Positions 43,425 to 54,146 of a stretch of DNA of 64,000 bases are shown here, one piece after another; the stretch's first letter is position 1, and the number at the start of each line of letters is the position of its first letter. The stretch lies in NCBI RefSeq assembly GCF_006442205.1, contig NZ_VFVR01000003.1, positions 310,001-374,000 on the forward strand, written 5' to 3'. Below the pieces are notes generated by a model, which was not told where the DNA came from, did no database searches, and was given only the letters and a program-made list of their open reading frames with translations. The DNA comes from Mesorhizobium sp. B2-3-12 (GTDB lineage: Bacteria; Pseudomonadota; Alphaproteobacteria; Rhizobiales; Rhizobiaceae). The translations under genes were made by a program, and so were the position numbers.

Positions 43425-44606
43425 ATGACCGGCAAGACCGCGTTCGAGACCCGCTACGGCTTCCGCCGCAACGAGGTGCAGCTCGGCAATTGGCGCGAAA
43501 ACCCGTTCAACCGGTGGTCATTCCAGAATCTCGGCGAACTGGTGCCGACCGCCCGCGTGGCCGCGGCACCGGGCGTCGTCGAAGCTCCTGTGCGGGACTT
43601 GGGCGGCTTACTCGGCGAAAAGGTTTCGGTTGCCGCTGCGCCAGAGACGGTGGCCGAATTCCTCTTGCGCTCCAGCACTGACGCGCTGACGGTGATGAAA
43701 GGCGGCAAGACCATTGGCGACTGGTTCGCCCCACATATGGATTTCGGCGCGCGCCACATCATCTTTTCGGTCAGCAAATCGGTGACCGCCATCATCGCCG
43801 GCATACTGGAGGGCGAGGGGGCGTTCGATCCCGAAGCCCCGGTGACGAAGTACATTCCCGAGGCCAAAGGTTCGGCCTATGGTGATGCCAGCGCGCGGCA
43901 TGTGCTCGATATGAGCGTCAGCCTCGATTTCGAGGAGGCCTATCTCGATGCCGAAAGCGCTTTTGCCCGCTATCGCCGCGCGACGCTGTGGAACCCCGGC
44001 GGCGGCACCGAAAGCCTGCGCGAATTCATCCTGACCTTGCAGCGGCTTGCCGAGCCGCATGGCCAGACTTTCCGCTACCGTTCGCCCAATTCCGACCTGC
44101 TCGGCCTGCTGCTGGAACGTGCCTCGGGCCAGCGCTTCCCCGATCTGATGCGTGAGAAACTGTGGCTGCCGCTCGGCGCCGTCAGCGAGGCGTCGATCGG
44201 CGTCGACATGGAAGGCACGGCACGTACCGCCGGTGGTATTTCGGTGACGCCGCGCGATCTGGCACGCATCGGCGAGATGATGCGGCAAGGCGGCACGGCC
44301 AATGGCCGCCGCATCGTGCCCGAGGCCTGGGTGCGCGACACCACCGTCACCGGCGGCAGCTCGGAGGCCTGGCAGCGCGGCGCCATGCTGCCGCTGTTCC
44401 CGAAGGGCCGCTACCGCAACAAATGGTATCAGACCGGCTTCGAGAATGGCGCCTATTGCGGCATCGGCATCCATGGCCAGTGGCTCTATGTCGATCCGAA
44501 AGCGGAAGTCGTCATAGCCAAGATGTCGTCGCAACCGGAGCCGGTCGACGATCCGCTGGATATCGAGATCGTCGCCTTCTTCGAGGCGCTGAGCCGGATA
44601 ATCTGA
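43425..44606 (+). CDS. Serine hydrolase, beta-lactamase fold, second of two
   Basis: A 393-residue paralogue of the preceding gene. SxxK is SVSK at residues 115-118 (IFSVSKSVTAIIAGI); the Tyr motif is FRYRSPNSD; the C-terminal strand has YCGIGIHGQWLYVDP. It has no signal peptide. The pair are 33 bases apart and likely co-transcribed. SVSK matches the active site of 6-aminohexanoate-dimer hydrolase NylB, but this similarity alone does not fix the substrate. Confidence 0.82.
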   Translation: MTGKTAFETRYGFRRNEVQLGNWRENPFNRWSFQNLGELVPTARVAAAPGVVEAPVRDLGGLLGEKVSVAAAPETVAEFLLRSSTDALTVMKGGKTIGDWFAPHMDFGARHIIFSVSKSVTAIIAGILEGEGAFDPEAPVTKYIPEAKGSAYGDASARHVLDMSVSLDFEEAYLDAESAFARYRRATLWNPGGGTESLREFILTLQRLAEPHGQTFRYRSPNSDLLGLLLERASGQRFPDLMREKLWLPLGAVSEASIGVDMEGTARTAGGISVTPRDLARIGEMMRQGGTANGRRIVPEAWVRDTTVTGGSSEAWQRGAMLPLFPKGRYRNKWYQTGFENGAYCGIGIHGQWLYVDPKAEVVIAKMSSQPEPVDDPLDIEIVAFFEALSRII

Positions 44607-44626
44607 CCGCGCTCCGGCGGCCACAT

Positions 44627-44730
44627 TAGAGCGGTTCAGCGTTTGATAGAATCGCCGGCCCACTCTAACTCTTTGTTTTTGCGCAATTCCGGACGGAAAA
44701 CCGTTGCACACTTTTCCTGGAATTGCTCTA
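44627..44730. repeat. Rhizobial intergenic repeat element (104 bp)
   Basis: Begins TAGAGC and ends GCTCTA. It contains TTCCG-GA-CGGAA (44687-44698) and the blocks AACTCTTTGTTTTTGCG and ACTTTTCCTGGAATTGCTC. I recognise this from memory as a very common Rhizobiales intergenic repeat. It lies between the hydrolase gene and tex and has no coding capacity. Confidence 0.65.
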
Positions 44731-44836
44731 GAGGCTGCTTTCCTGTGGACCCGCCGGCCTGATAGAGGCGCGACGGTTGGCGGACCTGATGTCTGCGCCT
44801 ATGGTCGCCGCTCTTTTCGAAAAGAGTGGGAATGAC

Positions 44837-47161
44837 ATGGCATCCGACATCAGGAGCGTCGCAGCCATCATCGCGGCCGAAATCAAGGCGCGGCCCGAAC
44901 AGGCGGCCGCGGCGATCGGACTGCTCGATGAGGGTGCGACGGTGCCGTTCGTGGCGCGCTACCGCAAGGAAGTGACCGGCGGGCTTGACGACACGCAGCT
45001 GCGCGACCTTGCCGAACGGCTTGCTTATCTGCGCGAACTCGATGCGCGCCGCGACAGCATCCTCGGCTCGATCCGCGAGCAGGGCAAGCTGACCGAGGAT
45101 CTCGAAGCCAAGATCGCGGCGGTGGCCACCAAGGCGGAGCTGGAAGACATCTATTTGCCCTACAAGCCGAAGCGCCGCACCAAGGCCGAGATTGCCAGGG
45201 AGCGGGGCCTCGGGCCTTTGGCGGAGGCGATCCTCGCCGACCGTTCGCTGGTGCCCGCCGAGGTGGCGCTCGCCTATGTCACCGAGGAGGTGGCCGACAC
45301 CAAGGCAGCACTCGAGGGCGCGCGCGATATTCTCTCGGAGCAGTTCGCGGAAAATGCCGATCTGGTCGGCAAGCTGCGGAGCTACATGAAGGAGCGCGCC
45401 TTCCTGCGCGCCAGGGTGGTGGACGGCAAGCAGGAGGCCGGCGCGAAATTCTCCGACTATTTCGACCATGTCGAGCGTTGGTCCACGGCGCCGAGCCACC
45501 GCGCACTGGCCATGTTGCGCGGCCGCAACGAGGAAGTGCTGTCGCTCGACATCGAGGTCGATGCGGATGACACCTCGCAGGTGAAGCCGGTCGAGCGCAT
45601 GATCGCCAACGCCTATGCCATCGGTGGCAGCCTGCCGGGCGACCGCTGGCTTATGGAGGTCGCCGGCTGGACCTGGCGGATAAAACTGTCGCTGCACCTG
45701 ACGCTCGATCTGATGCGCGATTTGCGCGAACGGGCCGAGGAAGAGGCGATCCACGTCTTTGCCCGTAACCTGAAGGATTTGCTGCTGGCGGCACCCGCCG
45801 GCTCAAGGCCGACGATGGGGCTCGACCCAGGTATCCGAACCGGCGTCAAGGTCGCGGTGGTGGACGGCACCGGCAAGCTGGTGGCGACGACGACGGTCTA
45901 TCCGTTCCCGCCGAGGAATGATGTGCGCGGCACGCAGGCCGAACTTGCCGCGCTGATCCGCCAGCACAAGGTCGAGTTGATCTCGATCGGCAACGGCACC
46001 GGCAGCCGCGAGACGGAGAAGCTGGTCGCCGACATGCTGTCCGACCTGCCTGCGGGGGCAGGGCCGAAGCCGCTCAAGGTGATCGTCAGCGAGGCGGGTG
46101 CCTCGATCTATTCGGCTTCGGCGGCGGCGGCGGCCGAGTTTCCCGGCCTCGACGTGTCGCTGCGCGGCGCGGTGTCGATCGCGCGGCGCCTGCAGGATCC
46201 GCTGGCCGAACTGGTCAAGATCGAACCGAAATCCATTGGCGTCGGCCAGTACCAGCACGATGTGGACCAGTATCGGCTTGGTCGCTCGCTGGAAGCGGTC
46301 GTGGAGGACGCCGTCAACGCGGTCGGCGTCGACCTCAACACCGCCTCGGCGCCGCTTTTGGCGCGCGTTTCAGGATTGGGCGCCTCGCTCGCCGACGCCA
46401 TTGTCGCGCATCGCGACGCGACCGGACCATTCGCCAGCCGCAAGGAACTCCTCAAGGTGGCGCGGCTTGGACCGCGCGCCTTCGAGCAATGCGCCGGCTT
46501 TCTGCGCATTGCCAATGGCAGCGAGCCGCTCGATGCCTCGTCGGTGCATCCGGAAGCCTATGGCGTGGCCAAGAAGATCGTCGCCGCCTGTGGCCGCGAC
46601 GTGCGTTCGCTGATGGGTGACAGCGCGGCGCTCAAGGCGCTCGATCCCCGCGTCTTCGTCGACGAGCGTTTCGGCCTGCCGACGGTGCGCGATATTCTTG
46701 CCGAGCTGGAGAAGCCCGCTCGCGACCCGCGCCCGGGCTTCAAGACCGCGACCTTCGCCGACGGTGTCGACGACATCAAGGATCTGAAGCCCGGCATGCT
46801 GCTGGAAGGCACGGTGACCAACGTCGCGGCGTTTGGCGCCTTCGTCGATATCGGGGTGCATCAGGACGGGCTGGTGCATGTCTCGCAACTGGCCGACCGT
46901 TTCATCAAGGACGCGCATGAGGTGGTCAAAGCCGGCGACGTGGTCAAGGTGCGCGTCGTCGATGTCGACATCAAGCGCAAGCGCATCGCGCTCTCCATGC
47001 GCAGGGATGGCGGCGAGGGCGGCGCATCGAAGGGTGGACCGCGCGACAATGGCGGCGGCAGGCCGGCGCCACGCTCGCCGGCGCCGCAACGCCAACCGGA
47101 GCGGCCGGCACAGCAGGGCGCGTTCGGCGCGGCGCTGGCGGACGCGCTGAAGCGGAAGTAG
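44837..47161 (+). CDS. tex: Transcription accessory protein Tex
   Basis: A 774-residue RNA-binding protein of normal Tex length. N-terminal helical part, a YqgF-like domain (about residues 320-450: [20 protein letters not shown]), helix-hairpin-helix motifs (about 490-570: [22 protein letters not shown]) and a C-terminal S1 domain (about 650-720: [21 protein letters not shown]). The tail is Gly/Pro/Gln-rich. The ATG at 44837 gives [15 protein letters not shown]. It ends directly against the stop of the convergent LysR gene with no spacer. Confidence 0.95.
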   Translation: MASDIRSVAAIIAAEIKARPEQAAAAIGLLDEGATVPFVARYRKEVTGGLDDTQLRDLAERLAYLRELDARRDSILGSIREQGKLTEDLEAKIAAVATKAELEDIYLPYKPKRRTKAEIARERGLGPLAEAILADRSLVPAEVALAYVTEEVADTKAALEGARDILSEQFAENADLVGKLRSYMKERAFLRARVVDGKQEAGAKFSDYFDHVERWSTAPSHRALAMLRGRNEEVLSLDIEVDADDTSQVKPVERMIANAYAIGGSLPGDRWLMEVAGWTWRIKLSLHLTLDLMRDLRERAEEEAIHVFARNLKDLLLAAPAGSRPTMGLDPGIRTGVKVAVVDGTGKLVATTTVYPFPPRNDVRGTQAELAALIRQHKVELISIGNGTGSRETEKLVADMLSDLPAGAGPKPLKVIVSEAGASIYSASAAAAAEFPGLDVSLRGAVSIARRLQDPLAELVKIEPKSIGVGQYQHDVDQYRLGRSLEAVVEDAVNAVGVDLNTASAPLLARVSGLGASLADAIVAHRDATGPFASRKELLKVARLGPRAFEQCAGFLRIANGSEPLDASSVHPEAYGVAKKIVAACGRDVRSLMGDSAALKALDPRVFVDERFGLPTVRDILAELEKPARDPRPGFKTATFADGVDDIKDLKPGMLLEGTVTNVAAFGAFVDIGVHQDGLVHVSQLADRFIKDAHEVVKAGDVVKVRVVDVDIKRKRIALSMRRDGGEGGASKGGPRDNGGGRPAPRSPAPQRQPERPAQQGAFGAALADALKRK

Positions 47162-48073
47162 CTACCACGCCAGAACAGCCGGCTCCTTCTCAAGCCGGCC
47201 CAGCAGCCAGTCGCGAAAACTGGCGACCGGTGGATAGCCGCGCTTGTCGTGGGGAACGACAAGGTAATAGGCGCTGCGGCTTTGCATCGGCTGGCCGGGC
47301 GCCGGCACAAGCTGGCCGCGCTGCAATTCACCCTCGATGAGAAGCAGCGGCAACAGCGCCACGCCGAGCCCCGCCATGCAGGCCTGGGCAGCGGTGCCGA
47401 ACTGTTCGAACTGCATTCCGGGTCCGGTCGGAGCGCTCAGGCCCTGATGCTCGAACCATTCGCTCCAGGCGCCGGGGCGCGTCGTCATGTGCAGCAGCGG
47501 CAAACGGCCAATGTCGGCCGGCGTGGCGATGGCGCGACCGGCGAGGAAGTCGGGGGAGACGACCGGGGCCACCGTTTCGCGCACCAGCAGCGTCGAGTCG
47601 GCTTCCGGCCAGTCCGGCAGGCCGTAGTGGATGGCCGCATCCAGCCTCTCCCTGGCGAAGTCGAAACGGCCGATGCGGGTGGCGAAGTTGATGGTTATGT
47701 CGGGATTGCTTTCGACGAAATCGGGGATCATCGGCATCAGCCAGCGGGTGCCGAAGGTCGGCAAAATGGCAAGGTTCAGGATGCCACTATGCCGATTGCT
47801 CATCAATCCGAGGGCTGCATCGCGCAATTGGCCAAGTGCCGAGCGCACCGCCTCCGCGTAGATTTCGCCTGCGGTCGACAGGCGGACGTTGCGGCTGTCG
47901 CGTTCGAACAGCCGGCGACCGAACTGATCCTCCAGAAGGTTGATCTGCCGGCTGACAGCGCCCTGGGTCAAGTCCAGCTCCTGCGCGGCGGCGGTGAAGG
48001 AGCCGAGCCGGGCCACCGCCTCGAAGGCGGCGAGGGCACTGATGTTGGGCAATAGGCGGCGCTGGACACTCAT
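47162..48073 (-). CDS. LysR-family regulator next to glutaryl-CoA dehydrogenase
   Basis: A 303-residue LysR protein: N-terminal winged helix (about 8-67: FTAAAQELDLTQGAVSRQI, FGRRLFERDSRNVRLS) and a C-terminal periplasmic-binding-like effector domain (about 90-295). It is divergent from gcdH across 101 bases, the usual arrangement for the regulator of glutarate or lysine catabolism (GcdR in pseudomonads). Target assignment is inferred from position. Confidence 0.85.
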   Translation of the reverse strand: MSVQRRLLPNISALAAFEAVARLGSFTAAAQELDLTQGAVSRQINLLEDQFGRRLFERDSRNVRLSTAGEIYAEAVRSALGQLRDAALGLMSNRHSGILNLAILPTFGTRWLMPMIPDFVESNPDITINFATRIGRFDFARERLDAAIHYGLPDWPEADSTLLVRETVAPVVSPDFLAGRAIATPADIGRLPLLHMTTRPGAWSEWFEHQGLSAPTGPGMQFEQFGTAAQACMAGLGVALLPLLLIEGELQRGQLVPAPGQPMQSRSAYYLVVPHDKRGYPPVASFRDWLLGRLEKEPAVLAW

Positions 48074-48174
48074 GATCCATTACTAGCGCTCATTGATCGG
48101 TGAAGCAATTTCGTTTGATTTTCTCAAGCTGCGGGCCGATAAGCCGGGTTCACCTTTCGAAGGACAGAAAAGCC

Positions 48175-49371
48175 ATGGCCGCCGACAAGAATGCATTCGT
48201 CTGGGAAGATCCGTTCCTGATCGAGGACCAGCTTTCGGAAGACGAGCGCATGGTGCGCGACGGCGCTGCCTCCTTTGCCGCCGACAAGCTCGCGCCGCGC
48301 ATCGAGGAAGCCTATCTCAACGAGACTTTCGACACGGCGATCTTCCGCGAGATGGGCGAGGCCGGCCTGCTCGGCATCAATATTCCCGAGGAGTTCGGTG
48401 GACTTGGCGCCAACTATGTCACCTACGGGCTGGTGGCGCGGGAAGTCGAACGCGTCGATAGCGGCTATCGCTCGATGATGTCGGTGCAGTCGTCGCTGGT
48501 GATGTATCCGATCCATGCCTATGGCTCGGATGAGCAGCGCAGGAAGTACCTGCCGAAGCTCGCCAGCGGCGAATGGATCGGCTGTTTCGGCCTGACCGAG
48601 CCGGATGCCGGCTCCGACCCCGGCGGCATGAAGACCCGTGCCGAAAAGAGCGCCAACGGCTACAGGCTGACCGGCTCCAAGATGTGGATTTCCAATGCGC
48701 CGGTCGCCGACGTGTTCGTCGTCTGGGCGAAGCTGAAGGGCGAGAACGGCAAGGACGAAATCCGCGGCTTCGTGCTGGAAAAGGGCACGAAGGGGCTTTC
48801 GGCGCCGAAGATCGGCGGCAAACTCAGCCTGCGCGCTTCGATCACCGGCGAAGTGGTGATGGAAGGCGTCGAGGTCGGCGAGGACGCGCTGCTGCCGAAC
48901 GCCAAGGGCCTCGGCGGACCGTTCGGTTGCCTCAACCGGGCCCGCTACGGCATTTCCTGGGGTTCGATGGGGGCGGCGGAAGATTGCTGGCGCCGCGCTC
49001 GCCAGTATGGCCTCGACCGCAAGCAGTTCGGCAAGCCGCTGGCCGGCACGCAGCTTTACCAGAAGAAGCTCGCCGACATGCAGACCGAAATCGCACTGGG
49101 CTTGCAGGCGTCGCTGCGCGTCGGACGTCTGCTCGACGAAGGCAAGATGGCGCCTGAGATGATCTCGATCGTCAAGCGCAACAATTGCGGCAAGGCGCTC
49201 GACATCGCCCGCCAGGCCCGCGACATGCATGGCGGCAACGGCATCCAGATCGGCTACCACGTCATGCGCCACGCGCAGAATCTGGAGACCGTCAACACCT
49301 ATGAAGGCACGCATGACGTGCACGCGCTGATCCTGGGACGGGCACAGACGGGGATACAGGCGTTCTTTTAA
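48175..49371 (+). CDS. gcdH: Glutaryl-CoA dehydrogenase
   Basis: A 398-residue acyl-CoA dehydrogenase. The catalytic Glu377 lies in [25 protein letters not shown], the diagnostic glutaryl-CoA dehydrogenase ending. Other motifs: [15 protein letters not shown] (FAD site), [24 protein letters not shown]. It oxidises and decarboxylates glutaryl-CoA to crotonyl-CoA in lysine and tryptophan degradation. The ATG at 48175 is preceded by AAGGACAG; a longer frame of 25 residues is not supported. The ALDH7-like gene at 61689 may belong to the same pathway. Confidence 0.93.
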   Translation: MAADKNAFVWEDPFLIEDQLSEDERMVRDGAASFAADKLAPRIEEAYLNETFDTAIFREMGEAGLLGINIPEEFGGLGANYVTYGLVAREVERVDSGYRSMMSVQSSLVMYPIHAYGSDEQRRKYLPKLASGEWIGCFGLTEPDAGSDPGGMKTRAEKSANGYRLTGSKMWISNAPVADVFVVWAKLKGENGKDEIRGFVLEKGTKGLSAPKIGGKLSLRASITGEVVMEGVEVGEDALLPNAKGLGGPFGCLNRARYGISWGSMGAAEDCWRRARQYGLDRKQFGKPLAGTQLYQKKLADMQTEIALGLQASLRVGRLLDEGKMAPEMISIVKRNNCGKALDIARQARDMHGGNGIQIGYHVMRHAQNLETVNTYEGTHDVHALILGRAQTGIQAFF

Positions 49372-49467
49372 GGTAGAGCAGTCTTGGTTCGAGACCGCCT
49401 CGCTAAACAGATCGTAGAGGATTTCTGAATAAACGGTGCTGTCTCTTCAGTTGTTTTGGAGAACGCA

Positions 49468-50601
49468 ATGCCGTTGCGCAGTATCGCCGATTGCATCCGC
49501 GAGGGGCTCAAGCGCTTTCGCGGTAAGCGTCTTGTGCAGATGGATAGGTACCGGCGTGAGTTCAGCTTCGTTGGAGGCACTTGGGGTTCCCACGCCGAAG
49601 GGTGCCGCTTTACGATTGGTTCTGGGAGCAACTGGACGTTCCGTCTGAATTCCGGGGCTGTTCGAAAGATGTACGTGTGGGATGCCGGGCTTCATTTCGA
49701 TGGCCCCTGCGGTGTAAACGTCTGCATCACCCGCTGGCTTGAGAAGATCGAGCATCCAGGCCCCACTCGCTCCTTCCGCAGCGAGACTGCTGCGGCCTAT
49801 CGCTGGCGTAGCGCTATTGCTCGCTGGCTCAAGGAGTTCACATTACTTCCAAGCTCTCGTAATGACGCGCCTGCGGCGTATTGCTCGCATGTTACGGTGG
49901 AACGGATCAGCTATATCTCCCCCTTTTGCTCCAGGATTGAAGGGCTCTTGGAATCGGATATCGAAGATATCCGGGCACTGATCGAAAAACCGTTGCGGGA
50001 TCTGTTAGCGCGCAGCGTCAAGGAAGTGCAGGTCGATGCAGAATATTGGCAGGAATTGGCCGTTCCCGTTGTCGTTGGCGAACTGCATTGGAATTGGCGA
50101 AATCCAATGGCGGAATTGCTGGCGGTTCACGATACGATCCTGGATTTCGTCAATAATTTTACGCCGGAGAGAGCCGCGAGCCGGCCACTCTCTCGCTATA
50201 AGATCGAAACCAGTAATCGCGATTACTGGTCTTACACCGTGACCGTGGATGATGAACCGGACGTCCGGATTCAGATTCCGAGCGTGAACCGCGAAGACCC
50301 GAATATCTATGAAGTGAGCGTCAGGATTGCTGGGATGTCGTTTCCGGTGAGGATCGAGAGATTGACACCTGTCCCTCTGGAGGGAATGCCGTTGTGTCCT
50401 GAAGGGAGATTTCAATATCTTGAGTATTACCTTCTTTTCCATGCTTGCAGTGCCCGCTTCGCAGCTTTTCCTAAATCCCCGCCAAGTCTGACGCCGGAAA
50501 TTGGTGACCGCGCGGCGGAGCATCTCAAGAGCGCTTGGCTTGCAGTCAATCTTGAGAAAATGCGCAAATTTGGCAAATTCGTCGACGTGTTGATCATCTA
50601 G
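49468..50601 (+). CDS. Hypothetical protein of atypical composition
   Basis: A 377-residue protein I cannot place in any family. No signal peptide or membrane helix. N-terminus is basic (IREGLKRFRGKRLVQMDRYRREF); the centre has VKEVQVDAEYWQELAVPVVVGELHW; the rest looks like mixed alpha/beta. GGAG five bases before the ATG supports the start. Base composition and codon use (many TTG, GAT, AAT, CGA-type codons) are less GC-rich than neighbours, consistent with horizontal gain. A perfect 22-base palindrome lies inside at 50209-50230. Confidence 0.6.
   Translation: MPLRSIADCIREGLKRFRGKRLVQMDRYRREFSFVGGTWGSHAEGCRFTIGSGSNWTFRLNSGAVRKMYVWDAGLHFDGPCGVNVCITRWLEKIEHPGPTRSFRSETAAAYRWRSAIARWLKEFTLLPSSRNDAPAAYCSHVTVERISYISPFCSRIEGLLESDIEDIRALIEKPLRDLLARSVKEVQVDAEYWQELAVPVVVGELHWNWRNPMAELLAVHDTILDFVNNFTPERAASRPLSRYKIETSNRDYWSYTVTVDDEPDVRIQIPSVNREDPNIYEVSVRIAGMSFPVRIERLTPVPLEGMPLCPEGRFQYLEYYLLFHACSARFAAFPKSPPSLTPEIGDRAAEHLKSAWLAVNLEKMRKFGKFVDVLII
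50209..50230. repeat. Perfect 22-base palindrome inside hypothetical gene
   Basis: Arms ACCAGTAATCG and CGATTACTGGT abut without spacer. The palindrome is within coding sequence (Asn-Arg-Asp-Tyr). It could be a protein-binding site, an attachment core or a hairpin. Confidence 0.7.
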
Positions 50602-50780
50602 ACTCGAGTAGCGCCGGCGTTCCAGGGCGAAGCAGGAGCGAAGCGATGTCGCGAAGACCCTCCCAAGCGAAATTGTCCGATCAGTAGCCGTTTAATTTAG
50701 GTGCACCGCAACATCCGCTTGGAGAATGGCGGCCAGATGTGTCAGGGTTCGGCCAGCTAAACGCCGAACCCCGGGGTCCC

Positions 50781-53700
50781 ATGGCAATTCTGGCAGCCGT
50801 CTACCACCTGACCCACTACAAATATGACCGGCCGGTGGTGCTTGGCCCCCAGATCATCAGGCTGCAGCCGGCGCCGCATTCGCGCACCAAGGTGTTGAGC
50901 CATTCGCTCAAGGTCGAGCCGGCGAACCATTTCGTCAATCTCCAGCAGGACCCCTACGGTAATTTCCTCGCCCGGTTCGTCTTTCCCGAGCCGGTGACGG
51001 AGCTGAAGATCGAGATCGACCTCGTCGCCGACATGACGGTCTACAATCCGTTCGATTTCTTCGTCGAACCGTCAGCTGAGGCGTTCCCGTTCGATTATCC
51101 CGAGGACATCAGGGACGATCTCGCCATCTACCGGACACCGGAGCCGGCGGGTCCGCTTCTCCAGGCTTTCCTGGAAACCGTCGATCGTAGCGCGCCCAAC
51201 ACGGTCAACTTCCTCGTCGACCTCAATGCGCGGCTGCAACGCGAGATCGCCTATATCGTGCGCATGGAGACCGGCGTCTTCTCACCGGAGGAAACGCTGG
51301 CGGCGGCCAAGGGCTCGTGCCGGGATTCGAGCTGGCTTCTGGTGCAGATCCTGCGCAATCTCGGCATCGCCGCGCGCTTCGTCTCCGGCTATCTGATCCA
51401 GCTCAAGCCCGACCTCATCGCGCTCGACGGGCCGGCCGGCACAGCGGTCGATTTCACCGACCTGCACGCCTGGTGCGAGGTCTATCTTCCCGGCGCCGGC
51501 TGGATCGGCTTCGACCCGACCTCCGGCCTGCTTACCGGCGAGAGCCATGTGCCGCTGGCAGCAACGCCGCATTTCCGCAATGCGGCACCGATTTCCGGCA
51601 TGGCGAGCTTCGCCAATGTCGAGTTCGGCTTCGAGATGCGGGTCGATCGCATCGCCGAACATCCGCGCATCACCAAGCCGTTCTCGGACGAAAGCTGGCA
51701 GGCGCTGGATGCGCTCGGCAACAAGGTCGATGCGGCACTCGAGGCCGGGGATGTGCGATTGACCATGGGCGGCGAGCCGACCTTCGTCTCGATCGACGAT
51801 TTCGAATCCGCCGAGTGGAACACCGCCGCCGTCGGCCCGACCAAGCGCGAAAAGGCCGACGCGCTGATCAGAAAACTGCGCGAACGTTTCGCGCCGGGCG
51901 GCTTCCTGCACTACGGCCAAGGCAAATGGTATCCAGGCGAGAGCCTGCCGCGCTGGACTTTTTCGCTCTACTGGCGCGCCGACGGCCAGCCGGTGTGGAG
52001 CGACCCGTCGCTGATCGCGCGGGAGAAAAGCGCGGCCGATATCGGGCCGAAGCAGGCCGAAAGCCTGCTGACGGCGATCGCCGGCGAGCTCGGCATCGAC
52101 AAATCCATGGTCAGCGAAGCCTATGAGGATCCAGCCGAATGGCTGCTCAAGGAGGGGAAGCTCCCCGACAATGTCGATCCGTCGAATTCGAAGCTCGAAG
52201 ACCCGGAAGAACGCAGCCGCATGGCGAAGGTGTTCGAGCGCGGGCTGACCAAGCCGTCCGGCTACGTCCTGCCGGTGCAGCGCTGGAACAGCCAGGCGTC
52301 CGATCCGCGCTGGCGCTCGGAAAAATGGAAGACGCGGCGCGGCCGGCTGTTCCTGGTGCCGGGCGATTCACCGGTCGGCTACCGTCTGCCGCTCGGCACG
52401 CTACCCCACGTGCCCCCGGCGCAGTTTCCTTACATCGTGCCGGTAGACCCGTCGCTGCCGCGCGGTGCGCTGCCGGCGCGAGAAGCGATCCTGCCCTCCG
52501 TTGCCCCGGCGGAACTGGAAGGCGCCGACGAAATGGCGCGGCGCCAGCAGGCGGCCTCGTTCACGGCGGCGACCGGCCAGCAGGACCGGGTCGAGCAGGA
52601 GATCACCGAGATCGGCGGCGCGGTGCGCACCGCGCTTTCGGTCGAGCCGCGCGACGGGCGGTTGTGCGTGTTCATGCCGCCGGTCGAGGCGCTGGAAGAC
52701 TATCTCGAGCTGGTCGCGGCGGCCGAGAACGCCGCAAAGGCGATTGGCCTGCCGGTTCACATCGAGGGCTACGGTCCGCCGCACGATCCGCGCCTCAACG
52801 TCATCCGCGTGGCGCCCGATCCCGGCGTCATCGAGGTCAACATCCATCCGGCTTCCAACTGGCAGGATTGCGTGGCGACCACCACGGCGATCTACGACGA
52901 AGCGCGGCAGACGCGGCTTGGCGCCGACAAGTTCATGATCGACGGCCGGCATACCGGCACCGGCGGCGGCAACCATGTCGTGGTCGGCGGCGCCACGCCC
53001 AATGACAGCCCGTTCCTGCGCCGGCCCGATCTGTTGAAGAGCCTGGTGCTGCAATGGCAGCGGCATCCATCGCTGTCCTACATGTTCTCCGGCCTGTTCA
53101 TCGGCCCGACCAGCCAGGCGCCGCGCTTCGACGAGGCGCGCCACGATTCGCTCTACGAGCTCGAGATCGCGATGGCGCAGGTGCCGCATCCCGACAGAGG
53201 TAGCGCACCCTTGCCGTGGCTGGTCGACCGGTTGTTCCGCAATCTGCTGACCGATGTCACCGGCAATACGCACCGCTCGGAAATCTGCATCGACAAGCTG
53301 TTTTCGCCGGATGGCCCGACTGGCCGGCTTGGCCTTGTCGAATTCCGTGGGTTCGAGATGCCACCCAATGCGCGCATGTCCCTGGCGCAGCAGCTTCTGG
53401 TCCGCGCCATCATCGCCCGTGCGTGGAAGAACCCGCTCGACGGACGCTTCGTGCGCTGGGGCACTTCGCTGCATGACCGCTTCATGCTGCCGCACCATGT
53501 CTGGGCCGATTTCCTCGACGTGCTCGACGACCTCAAGCTCAACGGCTTCGAGTTCAGGCCCGAATGGTTCGACGCGCAACTCGAATTCCGCTTTCCCTTC
53601 TGTGGCGAAGTCCAGCATGCCGGCGTCAAACTGGAGCTCAGGCAAGCGCTGGAGCCGTGGCATGTGATGGGCGAGCAGGGGGCGATCGGCGGCACGGTGC

Positions 53701-54140
53701 GTTTCGTCGATTCCTCGGTCGAACGGCTGCAGGTCAAGACCGAAGGCCTCAATCCAGAGCGCCATGCGATCGTCTGCAATGGCCGCATCGTGCCGATGAA
53801 GGTAACGGACAACAGGGAGATCGCTGTGGCCGGCGTGCGCTTCAAGGCCTGGCAGCCGGCGTCGGGCCTGCATCCGGCACTCCCGGTCAACACGCCGCTG
53901 GTGTTCGACATCTATGACCGCTGGTCCGGCCGGGCGGTCGGTGGCTGCGTCTACCATGTCGCGCATCCCGGCGGGCGCAACTACGAGACGTTCCCGGTCA
54001 ACGGCAACGAGGCGGAGGCACGGCGGCTCGCCCGCTTCGAGGCGCGCGGCCACACGCCATCGGGCTATTTGTTGCGCGAGGAACAGCCGGCGGAAGATTT
54101 TCCGATGACGCTTGACCTCAGGCGTTCACCAAGACTGTGA
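50781..54140 (+). CDS. Large transglutaminase-like/DUF2126 protein
   Basis: A 1119-residue cytoplasmic protein. The N-terminal part (about residues 1-290) is a bacterial transglutaminase-like domain with an intact triad: Cys180 ([10 protein letters not shown]), His229 (DLHAWCEVY) and Asp245 (FDPTSG). The rest (about 310-1119) is the DUF2126 region, rich in RW, HP and conserved blocks such as [53 protein letters not shown] and [15 protein letters not shown]; these suggest a glutamine-synthetase-like or ligase-type fold, as proposed for this family. The ATG at 50781 gives [19 protein letters not shown], the family start. It is the first gene of a three-gene operon. Confidence 0.85.
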   Translation: MAILAAVYHLTHYKYDRPVVLGPQIIRLQPAPHSRTKVLSHSLKVEPANHFVNLQQDPYGNFLARFVFPEPVTELKIEIDLVADMTVYNPFDFFVEPSAEAFPFDYPEDIRDDLAIYRTPEPAGPLLQAFLETVDRSAPNTVNFLVDLNARLQREIAYIVRMETGVFSPEETLAAAKGSCRDSSWLLVQILRNLGIAARFVSGYLIQLKPDLIALDGPAGTAVDFTDLHAWCEVYLPGAGWIGFDPTSGLLTGESHVPLAATPHFRNAAPISGMASFANVEFGFEMRVDRIAEHPRITKPFSDESWQALDALGNKVDAALEAGDVRLTMGGEPTFVSIDDFESAEWNTAAVGPTKREKADALIRKLRERFAPGGFLHYGQGKWYPGESLPRWTFSLYWRADGQPVWSDPSLIAREKSAADIGPKQAESLLTAIAGELGIDKSMVSEAYEDPAEWLLKEGKLPDNVDPSNSKLEDPEERSRMAKVFERGLTKPSGYVLPVQRWNSQASDPRWRSEKWKTRRGRLFLVPGDSPVGYRLPLGTLPHVPPAQFPYIVPVDPSLPRGALPAREAILPSVAPAELEGADEMARRQQAASFTAATGQQDRVEQEITEIGGAVRTALSVEPRDGRLCVFMPPVEALEDYLELVAAAENAAKAIGLPVHIEGYGPPHDPRLNVIRVAPDPGVIEVNIHPASNWQDCVATTTAIYDEARQTRLGADKFMIDGRHTGTGGGNHVVVGGATPNDSPFLRRPDLLKSLVLQWQRHPSLSYMFSGLFIGPTSQAPRFDEARHDSLYELEIAMAQVPHPDRGSAPLPWLVDRLFRNLLTDVTGNTHRSEICIDKLFSPDGPTGRLGLVEFRGFEMPPNARMSLAQQLLVRAIIARAWKNPLDGRFVRWGTSLHDRFMLPHHVWADFLDVLDDLKLNGFEFRPEWFDAQLEFRFPFCGEVQHAGVKLELRQALEPWHVMGEQGAIGGTVRFVDSSVERLQVKTEGLNPERHAIVCNGRIVPMKVTDNREIAVAGVRFKAWQPASGLHPALPVNTPLVFDIYDRWSGRAVGGCVYHVAHPGGRNYETFPVNGNEAEARRLARFEARGHTPSGYLLREEQPAEDFPMTLDLRRSPRL

Positions 54141-54146
54141 TCTGAC

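Noticed and set aside
48074..48174. LysR-type T-N11-A operator between the LysR gene and gcdH
   Set aside because: Only partial symmetry around AGCGCT near 48085; not distinct enough from chance to list.
49386..49396. T-arm-like GGTTCGAGACC after gcdH, suggesting a tRNA
   Set aside because: No acceptor stem, anticodon arm or CCA context can be built around it.
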